64,000 bases of DNA from Apodemus sylvaticus (lineage: Eukaryota; Chordata; Mammalia; Rodentia; Muridae): the NCBI RefSeq assembly GCF_947179515.1, contig NC_067473.1:91271850-91335849 (forward strand), read 5' to 3'. Below, piece after piece: positions 46,893 to 59,099 of this stretch. Under the pieces are notes generated by a model. The model did not search any database, was not told the origin of the DNA, and was given only the letters and a program-made list of their open reading frames with translations. A program made the position numbers and the translations under genes. The number at the start of each line of letters is the position of its first letter. Position 1 is the stretch's first letter.

Positions 46893-49775
46893 CCTTCTTT
46901 TTTTGAATTGCTTATTTATTTTCTTTATTTCCATTTCAAATGTTTCTCTTTTACCAGGTCTCCCCTTCTGAAACCCCCATCACATCCCTCCTTCCCATGC
47001 CTCTATTACGGTGCTCCCCCATCCACCCACTCCTGTCTTCCCACCCTGGCATTCCCCAAAACTGGGGCATCGAACACCCTCAGGCACAAGGACCTTTCCT
47101 CCCACTGATGTCCAACAAGGCCACATTCTCTGCCACATATGTCCCTCCATGTGTAGTCTTGGGTTGGTGGTCCAGTCCGCGGGAGCTCTGGGGGTCTGTC
47201 CTGCTAACACTGTTGCTCCCTCCATGGGGCTGCAAACCCCCTCAGCTCCTTCAGTCCCTTCTCCAACTCCTTCATCAGGGACCCCCAACTCAGTCCAATC
47301 GTTGGCTTCAAGCTTCCGCCTCTGTATTTGTCAGGCTCTGGTAGAGCCTCTTAGGAGGCAGCCATATCAGACTTCCATCAGCAAGCAATTCCTGACATCC
47401 ACCATAAAGTCTGGGTTTGGTGGCTGTATATGGGATAGATCCCCAAGTAGAGCAGTCTCTGGATGGCCTTTCCTTCAGTCTCTGCTCCACACTTCGTCTC
47501 CATATTTCCTCCTGTATTTTGTTTCTCTTTATAAAAATCACTGAAGCATCACCATTTTGGTCTTCCTTTTCTTAGGCTTTATTTGGTCTGTGAATTGACA
47601 CTCAGGTATTCTGAGCTTCTGGGCTAATATCCACTTATTTGTGAGTACATATGGTGTTTATTCCTTTGTGAATGAGTTATCTCACTCAGGATGATATTCT
47701 CAAATTCCATCCATTTGCCTGTGAATATCGTGAAGTCGTTTTTAATAGCTGAGTAGTGTTCCATTGTGTAAATGTACCACATTATCTGTATCCATTCTCT
47801 GTTGAGGGACATCTGGGTTCTTTCCAGCTTCTGGCTATTATAAATATGGCTACTATGAACATAGTGGAGTCCTTAATACCTGTTGAAGCATCCTCTGGAT
47901 ATCTGCCCAGGGGTGGTATATCTGGGTCTTCAGGTAGTACTATGTCTAACTTTCAGCAAGATGGCCATTTTACTATATTAATCGTGCTAGTTCATGAGCA
48001 TGGGAGATCTTTCTATTTTCTGAGGTCTTCTTCCATTTCTTTCTTCAGACTGATTTCCAGAGTGGTTGTACCAGCTTGCAATCCCACCAACAGTGGAGGA
48101 GTGTTCCTCTTTCTCCACATCTTCACCAGCATCTGCTGTCACCTGAGTTTTTCATCTTAGCCATTCTGTCTGGTGTGAGGTGGAATCTCAGGGTTGTTTT
48201 GATTTGCATTTCCCTGATGACTAAGGATGTTGAACATTTCTCAGCCATTGGAGTTTCCTCAGTTGAGAATTCTCTGTTTAGCTCTGTTCCCCATTTTAAT
48301 AGGGTTATTTGTTTCTCTGGAGTCTAAATTCTTGAGTTCTTTGTATATTTTGGATATTAGTCCTCTATCAGATGTAGGGATGATAAAGATATTTTCCTGT
48401 TTTGTCCTATTGACAGTGTCCTTTGCCTTACAGGAACTTTGCAATTTTATGCGTTACAATTTGTCAATTCTTGGTCTTAGAGAATAAGCCATTGGTGTTC
48501 TGTTCAGAAAAATTTCTCCTGTGACCATGTGTTCACTTTCCCCACTTTCTTTTCTATTAGATTCAGTGTATATGGTTGTATGTAGAGGTCCTTGATCTGC
48601 TTGGGCTTGAGCTTTGTACAGAAAGATAAGAATGGATCAGTTTGCTTTCTTCTACATGTTGACTGCCAGTTAAACTAGCACCATTTGGTGAAAATGCTGT
48701 CTTTTTTCCACTGGATGGTTTTAGCTCTTTTGTCAAAGATCAAATGGCCATAGGTGTGGGTTCATTTCAGGGTCTTCAATTCTATTGCATTAATCTACCT
48801 GCTTGTTACTGTACCAATACTATGTAGTTTTTTAAATCACTATTGATCTCCAGTACAGCTTGAGGTCAGAAATACTAAGTCCCCCAGAAGTTCTTTTATT
48901 GTTGAAAATAATTTTCACTATTCTGTTTTTTTTATTATTCCAAATGAATTTGAGAAATGCTCTTTCTAACTCTATGTAGAATTGATTTGGAATTTTGATG
49001 GGGATTACATTGAATCTGTAGATTGCTTTCAGCAAGATGGCCATTTTACTATATTAATCCTGCCAGTCCATGAGCATGGGAGACCTTTCTATTTTCTGAG
49101 GTCTTCTTCCATTTCTTTCTTCAGAGACTTGACGTTCTTGTCATACAGAACCTTCACTTGCTTGGTTAGAGTCACACCAAAATACTTTATATTGTTTGTG
49201 ACTATTATGAAGGGTGTCATTTCCCTAATTTCTTTCTCAGCCTGTTTATCCTTTAAGTATACAAAGACTACCAATTTCTTTAAGTTAAACTTATATTCAG
49301 CCACTTTGCTGAAGTTGGAGTTCTCTGGTAGAGTTGTTGGGGTCACTTAAGTATACTATCATATCATCTGCAAATAGTGACATTTTGACTTCTTCCTTTC
49401 CAATTTTGTATCCATTTGATCTCTTTTTATTGTCTAATTGCTCTGGCTGGGACTTCCAGTATGATATTGAATAGGTAGGGAGAGAGTGGGAGCCTTGTCT
49501 AGTCCCTGATTTTAGTGGGATTGCTTCAAGTTTCTCTCCATTTAGTGTGATGTTGGCTACTGGCTTGCTGTATATTGCTTTTATTATGTTTAGGTATGGG
49601 CCTTGAGTTCCTGATCTTTCCAAGACTTTTAACATGTAGGAATGTTGAATTTTGTCAAATGCTTTTTCAGCATCTAATGAAATGATCATGTGGGTTTTTT
49701 TCTTTGAGTTTGTTTATGTAGCAGATTACGCTAATGGATTTCCATATAGTGACCCTTGGTCTTATCCATTCTTCC
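46893..49775 (-). mobile_element. 5'-truncated L1, minus strand
   Basis: The 3' UTR occupies 46893-47623 and the ORF2 stop (…QISGY) is at 47624. Decayed ORF2 continues to about 49775, where YLSDP and the FADD motif (frame ending near 49297-49689) are readable in the antisense. Several shifts and stops interrupt it. A 100-bp duplicate of its own ORF2 lies at 47950-48049. Plus-strand frames over the 3' UTR (up to 177 codons) are shadows. Confidence 0.9.
47950..48049 (-). repeat. Extra internal copy of an L1 ORF2 segment
   Basis: It matches 49026-49125 at 96 of 100 positions. The 49026 copy is in its normal ORF2 position (compare the full-length L1 at about 42770-42870). The 47950 copy replaces a short part of the region that normally precedes 'actgatttccagagtggttg'. 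Confidence 0.92.
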
Positions 49776-49779
49776 TGTG

Positions 49780-50195
49780 GTAAGATGAGATTTCAACATA
49801 ATTTTAATTTGCATTTCCATCATGATTAAGTATATTGAACATTTTTCTCAGTCATTCATATTTCATCTTTGAGTACTCTCTGCTTAGTTCTCTGTCCCAT
49901 TTTTAAATGTGTTATTTTGTTTTTCTGTTTAAACTTTTGTGCTCTTTGCATTTTCTAGATATTAATCCTCTGTCAGATATATAGCTTGTAAAAATAATTC
50001 CTATTAGGCAACCTGCATCTTAACATGAAGAGTGGTGTCCTTTGTCAAACAGAAACTATTCAGAAACTTATTTTCTATGCACAAAATTCAAGCATATTCT
50101 CTACTTTCTGCATTATTAAATTCAGAGTATCGGGTCCTATGTTGAAGTCCTTAGATATGAGCAGGATTTCTTGGTGTAGATACCTGATCTTTCTT
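49780..50195 (-). mobile_element. Old L1 ORF2 fragments, minus strand
   Basis: Decayed antisense ORF2 C-terminal sequence includes 'agatgagatttcaacataat', 'catttttaaatgtgttattt' and 'agatattaatcctctgtcag'. It is more diverged than the neighbouring minus-strand L1. Confidence 0.65.
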
Positions 50196-50850
50196 GTGTT
50201 GAGTAGATGTTTGGATCTCTGTCTTCTGTTACTCCAACTGGTCAGATCTTAGGGCAGATGAATGGGATTTCAGTTTCAGTATTTGGCTACTCAAGGTAAA
50301 TAACATTAGATCTCCATGTGTTTGAATGGGGCATCAGAAAGGGTCCCAGTTCAGCTAGAACTGGGTGAATTTGTTGATCTCAGGAGCAGACTTTCAGATG
50401 AGTAAGAAAATTCTCACTGTCAATACTCAGGCGTCTGGATGAAGTGTGTAGGATCCACCTACACGCAGTGGGGGTGGGTGGAGAAAGGACAGGAGTCTGA
50501 AATTCTCTCTGAAGGTAAGAGATTGGCAGGCAGATGGGACATGTGATTCTTGGGAGCCAGTAGGAGAGCTGAAGTGGAATCTTGGAGAAGAATGAATGGC
50601 AAAAAGAGAAGCAGGCAGTCACAGAATACTTAGTCCTCAAGCTGGAAGCAGGACTGTGAAGAGTCTAGAGTGAGAGGGAGACCCTAGAAGGTGTGGGACA
50701 CATGTTCCTCAGGCAGGTAGTGAGAGTGGGTTAAGTTAGAAATGGACGTCTGGGTTCCCCACCTAGGGAGAAGTATCAGGCAGCATCAGGTCATATAGCC
50801 TCACACACACAATGCAGAGTGGATAGAGATTCTTATATTATCCAAAGTCA
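50196..50850. other. Unclassified, possibly L1-related
   Basis: Moderately GC-rich sequence between L1 fragments; an L1 5' region is possible but not demonstrated. No gene is supported. Confidence 0.3.
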
Positions 50851-51930
50851 CTAATAGATCCAATAAAATCCACACCAAAAATTTGATTAAACTCTCCACT
50901 AAACTATAGAAACAATCCTCAAATCCACACAGAAGGCCAATGACTTCAAGTAACCTAACAGAAAACAATTCTGGAGGACCTCAAATTATGCTACAGGCCA
51001 TAGTAACAAAAGCTGTTTTGCACTGGTAGGGAAATAGACAAAGGACTCAGAAATAGAGCTCTACACCTAAGTGATATTTCAGCAAAGATATACTGGATAC
51101 TGGGAATATGACTTGTTTTATAAAGCAATTCCCATGCAAACATGAAGACATGGATTTAAAGTCCAAACACTCAGTTAAAAAGCCAGAGATAGTGGCATGC
51201 AAATGTAATCCCGGAACTGGTAAAATGGAGGTAGGATGACTGCTAAGGATTTCTGGCCAGCCAGTGCAGCCTATTAGTGAGCTCCAAGTTTAGTGAGAAA
51301 CTATGTCTTCAAAATCTAAGGGGAAGGAAGAGACTGATAGAGATTCTTCACACCAACATCTGGCCTTCTGTGGGCATTCAGTGATGCACATTTATGCTCA
51401 CAGAAAGCAAGCAAACAAAAGATACATTGTAAAAGGGACAGCCTCTTCATCAAATGGTACTGAGAATGATAGATATCTACATATGAAATAAATTACATGT
51501 ATATTTCTCACTGCACATGAAAATCAGTTCAAAAATGGATTAAAAATCCAGAGTTTTCATGCAGAAAAGTTTATCATATTAGCAAACACATTTTAGGCAA
51601 TATGTGATTATTTCACAAAACACAGTGAAAATCATCCCAAGAAGCTAAGGATCTTGAAACATGAGCACAGCTTATGATCAAGGCTTCTAATACAATATTT
51701 GAGGGAATAAAACAGTGACCTTTGGATCTGCCATCACTTCACCTGGGTGATTAATTTCAATTTTTTTTTTTGCTTTACACACCCTGCCATAAACTTTTGT
51801 ATTTACACTTTATTGTAACTGACTTCATGACATTTGTTCTTGCTTAATAATAATCGGTTAAAAGCAAGAGCAGGTGTTCTCAAGGGTGCAGCCTTTCCAT
51901 GGCATAAAATCTAAACAGTTTAAAAAAAAA
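50851..51930 (+). mobile_element. Old L1 ORF2 fragment, plus strand, split by a SINE
   Basis: Decayed ORF2 reads in order: 'gaggacctcaaattatgcta', 'caggccatagtaacaaaagc', then, after the SINE, 'ctcttcatcaaatggtactg' and 'aattacatgtatatttctca'. No frame is open. Confidence 0.6.
51180..51430 (+). mobile_element. B4-like SINE in old L1
   Basis: 'agccagagatagtggcatgc', 'aatgtaatcccggaactgg', 'gccagccagtgcagcctatt' and 'agtgagctccaagtttagtg' match a B4 body. Confidence 0.6.
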
Positions 51931-52066
51931 ACTCACTGTAAAAAAGTGTAAAGATAAAATTGTGGCACTCTAGTGTCTGAATGAAATAAGGTGCAACTAT
52001 GCAAAGAAAAAGCCAAGAGGAGAGAGAGTCAAGGGCAAAATTTGTTCTTACATAAGCGCCCTAGAC

Positions 52067-52504
52067 CAGTGGTTCTCAACCTGGAGGTCATGACCCCTTG
52101 GAGGGGTCACATATCATGTATTCTGCATATCAGATATTTACAGTATGATTCATAACAGTCAAAATGAAGTCAAAATGAAATAGTGTTATGATTGGGGACA
52201 TGGCAACATGAGAAACTGTGTCATGTGGAAATGAAAACTAAGGCTTCCTCCCTTCATAATCTACTTAGCAATTTATCCATCAACATTTTCCAAACTATCT
52301 TTTTCTTGAAAAGGCAAAACCGTCAAACCAAATTGCAATAATAAGTAACTTTACACATCCAATATGAAGCCAATCTCTATATATTTTTTCTAACTCCAGC
52401 ACAAAAGAGTAAAATATGTTGAACACTTGTAGGTCATCATGGGCTGTCATTGGCTTTGAAAGAACTGTAAAAGGGTCTCAGCATTAGGAAGGGTAAGACC
52501 CATG
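52067..52504 (+). mobile_element. URR1 hAT element split by an insertion
   Basis: The left end 'cagtggttctcaacctggag' and right end 'ggaagggtaagacccatg' are the URR1 termini. The flanking octamers CCCTAGAC (52059-52066) and CTCTAGAT (52505-52512) agree at 6 of 8, as expected for an aged hAT duplication. Internal URR1 sequence is interrupted at 52220-52462. Confidence 0.8.
52220..52462. mobile_element. Unnamed 243-bp insert in URR1, copy 1
   Basis: The insert is flanked by AACTGT at 52214-52219 and 52463-52468 (7 of 8 if extended to octamers), consistent with a target duplication. Its body, from 'aaactaaggcttcctccc' to 'catgggctgtcatt', recurs at 53761-53988. I do not recognise the family. 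No coding capacity, poly(A) or clear terminal inverted repeats are visible. Confidence 0.7.
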
Positions 52505-52512
52505 CTCTAGAT

Positions 52513-53760
52513 TGATTTGTCACTCTGTCTCTCAATGCTTGCATTTGATCTGACCCATGAACTGATGGTTTATGTGTATTGTTTACAAGCCTTTCGTCTG
52601 TCTCTCTGCGACAGTTACATACAGAATTTATGAGTAACCATTTGAACTGCTAGAGTAAGTCTGTCTGTTTTTCCAAAATCATAGGATACTGTTTCTTTAC
52701 TTCTCTACAGTTGTACTCTCTTCAGTAGATTGAGTCTTCCCTTGTAAAAATGTTCTTTGGCCTCTCCTGCTCAGTTTGCAAATAGGCTATCTATTCGAAA
52801 TCCAACTTCCTAGCACTGTAGTACAAATTCTCTTCAAAATGGCGGGTTTACATTTCCATTCTGCATTTTATAGCCCAGCTTCATCTACTTGGCCTCCACA
52901 AGGTGATTTGTGTGTCTCCTTAAAAGCTGCCCCCAGGTTGCTTAGTCTTTTCTCCAGATGAATCATGCCTAAGGGTAATCTTTAAACCACAAAGATATTA
53001 ATCATTATTAAAAATTAATGTGGTAACCGAGGAAGCACATAGTCTAATATTAGATTACTCACCTGCATCAGTTTAATAAGTATTTGGGGTTTTAAGAACA
53101 TGACATTGAAGACCCTCTTGATCGAAAGGATAAGCTTAAATTAATTGAGTTCTCAGAGCAACAATGGGGGTTAGGGTGAATAAGATAAACCCAAGATGAG
53201 AATGGGAAGAGGAAAGTTGCCCTCATCAGGGTAATTATGGTCAACTAGGGAAGTATAGAGCTAGCAGAAACAATTATACTCATCTCCCACTCATCTCCCT
53301 GTTCAGTCATATCTGTCCTGAATTCTTTCACCCTCTACCACAACAGAAATTTTTCAAAAATTAAAAATTAAAAAATAATCAAGCAAGCAAGCAAACAGTA
53401 TGTAAAAAAGCTGTAGTGTGCAACAGTGTAGCCCACACTATACCCTTTTGTCCACACATCTTTACTTTCAAATGTTCATTGCAATGAGTATTGGTCTGGT
53501 TCCAGGCCTCTGGCTTCTGCTGCACCATCAATAGTAGATCCTCACTGGGATTCCTTTTGGACATCCTGTTGTTGCTCTGTGTCATGGAGATCAAAATTAT
53601 GTTTTTAAATATTATATTCCCTAATTAATTTAACTGGTAATGTAAGTCTGAAGGAAATCAGAAAGCATTTAATAATAATGTTCTGTTTATTCTTATAATG
53701 TTCACTGAGTGACTATTCTCCCAGTAACGAATGTCTTTGCATCCACTTGAGATAGAGACT
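52513..53760. other. Intergenic, no gene seen
   Basis: I recognise no gene and no repeat in this stretch. Confidence 0.4.
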
Positions 53761-53988
53761 TGAAACAAAACTAAGGCTTTCTCCTTCTATGATCTATTTA
53801 GCAATTTATTCATTAACATTTTCCTAGCTATCTTTTCTTAAAAAGTAAAACAGTCAAACAAAATTACAGTGATAAGTAACTTAAAATATCCAATGTTAAG
53901 CTAATCTCTATGTCTGTTTTTATTTTAACTCAAGCATAAAAGAGTGAAAAATGTTGACTACTTGTAGGTCACCATGGGCTGTCATTTG
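53761..53988. mobile_element. Unnamed repeat, copy 2
   Basis: It is colinear with 52230-52453 at roughly 80-85% by eye. Shared blocks are 'tagcaatttat', 'aacattttcc', 'gataagtaactt', 'cttgtaggtca' and 'catgggctgtcatt'. Confidence 0.7.
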
Positions 53989-54012
53989 TCCTCGAGCAAA
54001 TCTGGTTTTTAA

Positions 54013-54023
54013 AAAAACTCTTG
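54013..54023. repeat. Left target-site duplication of the RPL7A pseudogene
   Basis: AAAAACTCTTG, repeated exactly at 54894-54904. It follows a TTTTT/AAAAA junction typical of L1 endonuclease sites. Confidence 0.85.
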
Positions 54024-54893
54024 CTTTCTCCACCAGCTGAGCAAGATGCCCAAAGGAAAGAAGGCCAAGGAGAAGAAGATGGCCCCGGCCCCCGCCGTTG
54101 CCAAGAAACAGGAGGCCAAGAAGGTGGTCAATCCTTCATTTGAGAAAAGAACTTCGTCATTGGGCAGGATATCTAGCCCAAAAGAGATCTAATACTCTTC
54201 GTCAAATGGCCCTGCTACATCAGGTTGCAGCGGCAGAGCCATCCTCTATAAGGGGCTCAGAGTGCCTCCTGCCATTAACCAGTTCACCCAGGCCCTGGAC
54301 AGGCAAACAGCTACTCAGCTGCTTAAGCTTGTCCACAGGTACAGGCCAGAGACAAAACAGGAGAAGAAGCAAAGGCTACTGGTCTGTGTTGAGAAGAAAG
54401 CCGCTGGCAAAGGGGACGTCCTAACTAAAAGACCACCTGTCCTCGGAGCAGGAGTCAACAGTCATCACCTTGGTGGAGAATAAGAAGGCTCAGCTGGTGG
54501 TGATTGCTCATGTTGTAGACCCCATTGAGCTGGTGGTTTTCCTGCTTGCCCTGTGTCTAAAGATGGGGGTGCCCTACTGCATCGTCAAGGGAAAGGCCAG
54601 GCTGGGGCGCCTGGTCCACAGGAAGGCATGCACCACTGCTGCCATCACACAGGTTAACTCGGAAGACAAGGATGCTCTGGCTAAGCTGGTGGAAGCTATT
54701 AGAACCAATTATAATGACAGATATGATGAGATCCACCACCACGGGAGGCACCATCCTGGGTCCTAAATCTGTGCCTCGCATTGCCAAGCTGGAAAAGGCA
54801 AAGGCTAAAGAACTCGCCATTAAATTGGGTTAAATGTAGACTAAGTTTTCTGTACATAAATATAAGTACAAACTTATCTTGCATTAAAAAAAG
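54024..54893 (+). pseudogene. Rpl7a-ps: RPL7A processed pseudogene
   Basis: An intronless retrocopy of the mRNA for ribosomal protein eL8 (RPL7A, large 60S subunit). It starts with a pyrimidine-rich 5' end (CTTTCTCC), has ATG at 54046 (MPKGKKAKEKKMAPAPAVAK) and its stop corresponds to 54831-54833. A short 3' UTR and A-rich tail end at 54893. By comparison with the family it has lost about 7 nt after EKR (near 54144), 2 nt near 54238, 2 nt near 54447 and 2 nt near 54735, so no full-length frame remains. Well-preserved stretches include PPAINQFTQALDRQTATQLL and DPIELVVFL. An exact 11-bp duplication flanks it, showing insertion by L1 machinery. The longest pieces have about 70-98 codons and are not expected to be functional. 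Confidence 0.95.
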
Positions 54894-54904
54894 AAAAACT
54901 CTTG
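54894..54904. repeat. Right target-site duplication of the RPL7A pseudogene
   Basis: AAAAACTCTTG, an exact match to 54013-54023. Confidence 0.85.
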
Positions 54905-55760
54905 TAAGAAATTTTTGATATGGAATATTTAATATAAAACATTTAAATTATTACAAAGAAAAAGCTACACTAGTAGCTGTTCAATCATAGTCAAGCAAAA
55001 TGTTTGATAACCAACTGGCAATGTTACTATTGTCAACTGTATCTCTTAACAGCCACTTATCAAGTACAAAAAAAAGCAACAAAAAAGGAATAGAGGTCAC
55101 AAATTTCCAGAACACAGAACTCTGGAAACAAACAAACCTGTTTGGACTTTTCATAAATTATTACCATGGCCTCAAGGAATATATTATTTCTAATTTTATT
55201 TTTTTCATCAAAGAGCAGAGAAAATTAACAGTATCTGTTGCCTAAGGTAGTTGTAAGTATTAAAGGAAGGGTAATATATGTCAAGTACATGTCAGATTCT
55301 CAGCTCACAACTAAGCTGTAATACACTTAGCATAAAACAAGATGCAGATAACAAGATGGTGTGTCTAGGAACTGTTGAGACTAGCTAGAAGTGTTCAGCT
55401 GGAATAGAAATTGTAGAATCTTAAGCATCCTTTGGGGTCTGAGCATAAAGGAGCTCCACCCTTGCTTCTGAAGTGGGTTAGAAAATATGCACAAGGCACA
55501 CACAGACCAGTGTGATTTAGAAGAGGTAATGCAGAGACAAGGATGTTATAGCAGCCAATTCAGATGGGCTGGTGAACAGGCTTGAGGAGGCACATAACGG
55601 GTGGAGAGTGGTCCAAGCAAGCTTAGATTAAGAGCAAACGTTTGCTTTCTTCCTTTTTAAATACGCCTTATTTCCCTCTTTCATGAGATTAAACAGGTCC
55701 ACAGTCCATGTTAGCCTTAGCTCCATGACTTTCCTTGATCAATGGATTAAAAACTGAAGG
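54905..55760. other. Intergenic, no gene seen
   Basis: AT-rich sequence with short frames only. Confidence 0.45.
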
Positions 55761-55975
55761 GGAGGCTGGTGAGATGGCTCATCAGGTACACCATGTACTG
55801 AACAGACATGTACCTGAGCTCTGTATCCAGGACCCACGCAAAACAGGAAGAGAGCTGACAACTGAAAGATGTTCTCTGACTTCACACCACACACACACAC
55901 ACACACACACCAGATGAACACATCATCATCATTATCATCATCACAATGATGATGATGAATAAATTTTAAAATAAC
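55761..55975 (+). mobile_element. B2/B3-type SINE with CA and ATC repeats
   Basis: The tRNA-like head 'ggctggtgagatggctcatc' is followed by 'ctgtatccaggacccacgc', 'gagagctgacaactgaaag', a (CA)n run, an ATC-rich run and AATAAATTTT. This order is typical of B2/B3 elements. Confidence 0.75.
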
Positions 55976-56084
55976 ATAAGAAGCATCTTATCCTTTGTAG
56001 TTGAGTTACTCTCAGATATCTTAGGGTATACATCAATGCTGGGCAACTGTCTTACTAAAATCTCCACAAAGATTTTGTCCATCT

Positions 56085-56220
56085 TCTTCTTTCTCTTCTT
56101 CTCCCCTCCTCCTCCCCTCCTCCCTCCTCCTTCTCCCCCTCCTCCTCTTCCCTCTCCCTCTCCTCCTCCCCTCCTCCTCTTCCTCCTCTCCCCCTCCTCC
56201 TCTTCCCCTTCCTCCTCCTC

Positions 56221-56292
<72 letters not shown>
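56085..56292. repeat. Pyrimidine-rich (TCC)n/(TC)n tract
   Basis: About 140 bp of irregular CTCCTCC is followed by a pure CT run to 56291. The Pro-Ser-Leu frame is an artefact. Confidence 0.95.
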
Positions 56293-56293
<1 letters not shown>

Positions 56294-59099
56294 CTCTCTC
56301 AACTTTTACAGCACAAATAGTAATCTTATTTTCAAGTTGGCAGGCACTTGTTTCTGGGAAATACTTTTTTAACTCACTTTGCTGTTAAAAGGTCTTTGGC
56401 CTCCCGCCCTGCCGCCATCCCACAGGCTGCCCAGAGCCCCATTCTTCTTCCCAGAAAAGCCACTTCTTATGGCTTCCTACTCTATGGCTGATGCTCAACC
56501 CAGTTGCTCAAGGACCTTCTGACTGCAGAGCAATGCCACCAACTTCTATGGGATACCTCCCATATGTATGGGATATTTCAGTAGCCTCGAGTGACATGAA
56601 TATTCGGACTTAGGCTGCTTTCTTGAGGTGGTTGGGGTATATTGTGCCCCCTCATCTCCCAGCCCTTCTCTCATCTGCTCATTCTCCATCATGGAGGCAG
56701 TAGAAAAGGTTTGAAACACTTTTTACCTCCCAAAGATTTCGTCCTTCTTACCATGCCTATCTCATCAAAATGATTCTGATTTCTTAGAGGATGCACTGAC
56801 AGGAATTATAAACCATTCACTGTGCTTATATGTTGCTGTTACATTGCAGAGTTATGCCTTAATGTGTGCACTGTGAGCTGCCAAGAGTAGAATGCCTCTC
56901 GGTTTCCAAGTCCTGATATTGCTTTTGAGTGAAAGGGAGGCCTGAGCCCAGTTGATATGTAGCATAGATTGTAAATATAACATTACTATTTCCTCTCAAG
57001 AGCGGGTCTACACTGTCATCTAACTCCTGACCACAATCTTAAATTCAATGTAGAAATATCATCTCTGAAGAACAAGTTTTAATTGACAGCTTTTGCCACT
57101 TTTCCCCACCAATTTCATATGTGGACAGGGAGGCAACATTTCATCACTAAACTAAGAAGTTTCAGGGCCTCTTAAAACTTGAGTACTCGGAGGGACAGGA
57201 GGTAGAGAGAATTTCAGTGTAGGTATAAAAATCACAAAATATTTCTCTGAACATTGTAGAAAAAAATGTCTGAAGAGAATAGGCTGATAAACTCATCGTA
57301 AAATGAAAACAGCATTAGTTACATTTCATCTACCTAGTCTTGCAAGCATCACAGCAGTTCAGGTCTCTGCCACAGGTCAGTTGTCTACCCTAAGCTTGGG
57401 GACCACAGCTAGAAGCTGGGGCACAGTGTTTACTACTGGGCAGCCAAAGCACCATTAGACAGTGTAGGAAAACACAGCTCCAAGGTAAAAATAATTTAAA
57501 AAAAGCCACAATTCAAAATCCCAAGAAAATATTCTATGGAACAAATGTTGGCTTTATAGCTTCAAAACAGAATAGTTGTCAGTTAAGAAACATCTACTTC
57601 ACTCTTTCATCTAAGTCTACAGTTTTAACAGGGCCACCTCCAACTCTACCAGCTACATACAGTCAAACTTCCCCCAAACTGAATACATGCCTGGTGGAGA
57701 GCTGACTCTTGTGAATATAGCAGGTGGCCCACTCACTGTCAACAAATAAAGTTATCAAAGATTTATTAGAGTTATCATCCCTTAATTATTAAGTCAAATC
57801 AAAGGTCCAAATTACCACAAGTATGTAATGGGTTGTTTGTGCTAGTACAATTCTGGGATTATTTTAAACATGCTTTGGGCATCTTCATTTAGAAAAACAA
57901 AGTCTAAATATTACCAGCATTTTTTTTAACAATTTGTACAATATTGTATCTATAGCAGTAAGCCTCTACCCTGTTCCTTCTTGAAGAATGTGGTACCACA
58001 TGGCAACTTGACAACTCCAGACTGGAACATAGTAGAAGAGCATTTCCAAGATAAGTTTATCAATCTAGATATGAGATAGTCACACTTTTGTGGCCTCGCC
58101 ATCAAGTGTAGAGTCTAAACCTCTCAGCGAAGAAGTTAAAGCAGTCTAGACTATGATCACAACCTGCTCTAGCATTTCAAACACTTGCCATGGGTTTTTA
58201 ATTAGTAAGAATGTAGTAAAAAGAGGACTTGTGTTCCTAAGGATTTACAACTGGTTTCTGAAAATGTTTCCTGGTAGGTACTGCATGTTCCTTTAAGATT
58301 ATTGCTCGTTGTAAAAGTGGGCACACACGCCGGGCTGTGCGTTAGGCAGCTTTTATTATGCTCCCCGGGTGTGCCAGATCTCTGAGGCACCGAGCCAACA
58401 GCGAAGCTGCCGTCATTCAGGGGCATCCGTGCAGACTGTGGTGTGTCAGTGTTTAAGCTTTGGAAAACGCCTCCACCTCTTCTTCAGTAATATTAAACAT
58501 TAACTTCCAGCTTCCTGAAGTGCTAAAATGGCTCAACTCTAGGTTTTCTAGCAACCTGAAGAGTAACCAAATACTTTTTATAAGCTATAAGCTCATTTTT
58601 AAGTGAAATGCTTGCTTCTTGTAATCCTACCACACAGTAACAGAGTTACAAGTGAATATAGATAAACATTAATATTTGCTTTCAGTAGTTGGCTGAAACT
58701 TAAAGTTTGAGTAGCAATGCTCATTCATTTAAATATACAAGTTGGGGATATGTGCAACAAATTACTATTTGAGTGAGAAACTCAACCAGTTATAAAGATG
58801 TTATAAAGATCTGAAGTGGATAGAAGCAAGGATGGATTGTACTGGTAGAAAAGAGACAGCTCATATGATTTCACAGAAATATTTTGTTGGCTATGGATGA
58901 AAAGACCATAGTGACTGCTACAATAAGGGCAGAATTTTAAGATGCCTGGTAGAATTTATCATAAGGAAACAAGGTTGGGCAAGACAAGTGTATTTTTTAC
59001 TTAAAATTTGGAAAGGCTATTTAGTTTGATTTTCTTGTATAAGACAGTCTGACAGTAGCTTTCAACTATTTGATAGAATCCTATAGAATAGCCAGTCGG
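56293..59099. other. Intergenic, no gene seen
   Basis: Mostly AT-rich sequence with no recognised gene. A GC-richer patch at about 58320-58440 has a 74-codon minus-strand frame (58202-58426) without recognisable homology. Confidence 0.45.

Noticed and set aside
46887..47544. Plus-strand frames of up to 177 codons
   Set aside because: Antisense of an L1 3' UTR, which is GC-rich and often open by chance.
54098..54766. Considered as a functional RPL7A gene
   Set aside because: Intronless with an A-tail and target duplications, and at least four frameshifts.
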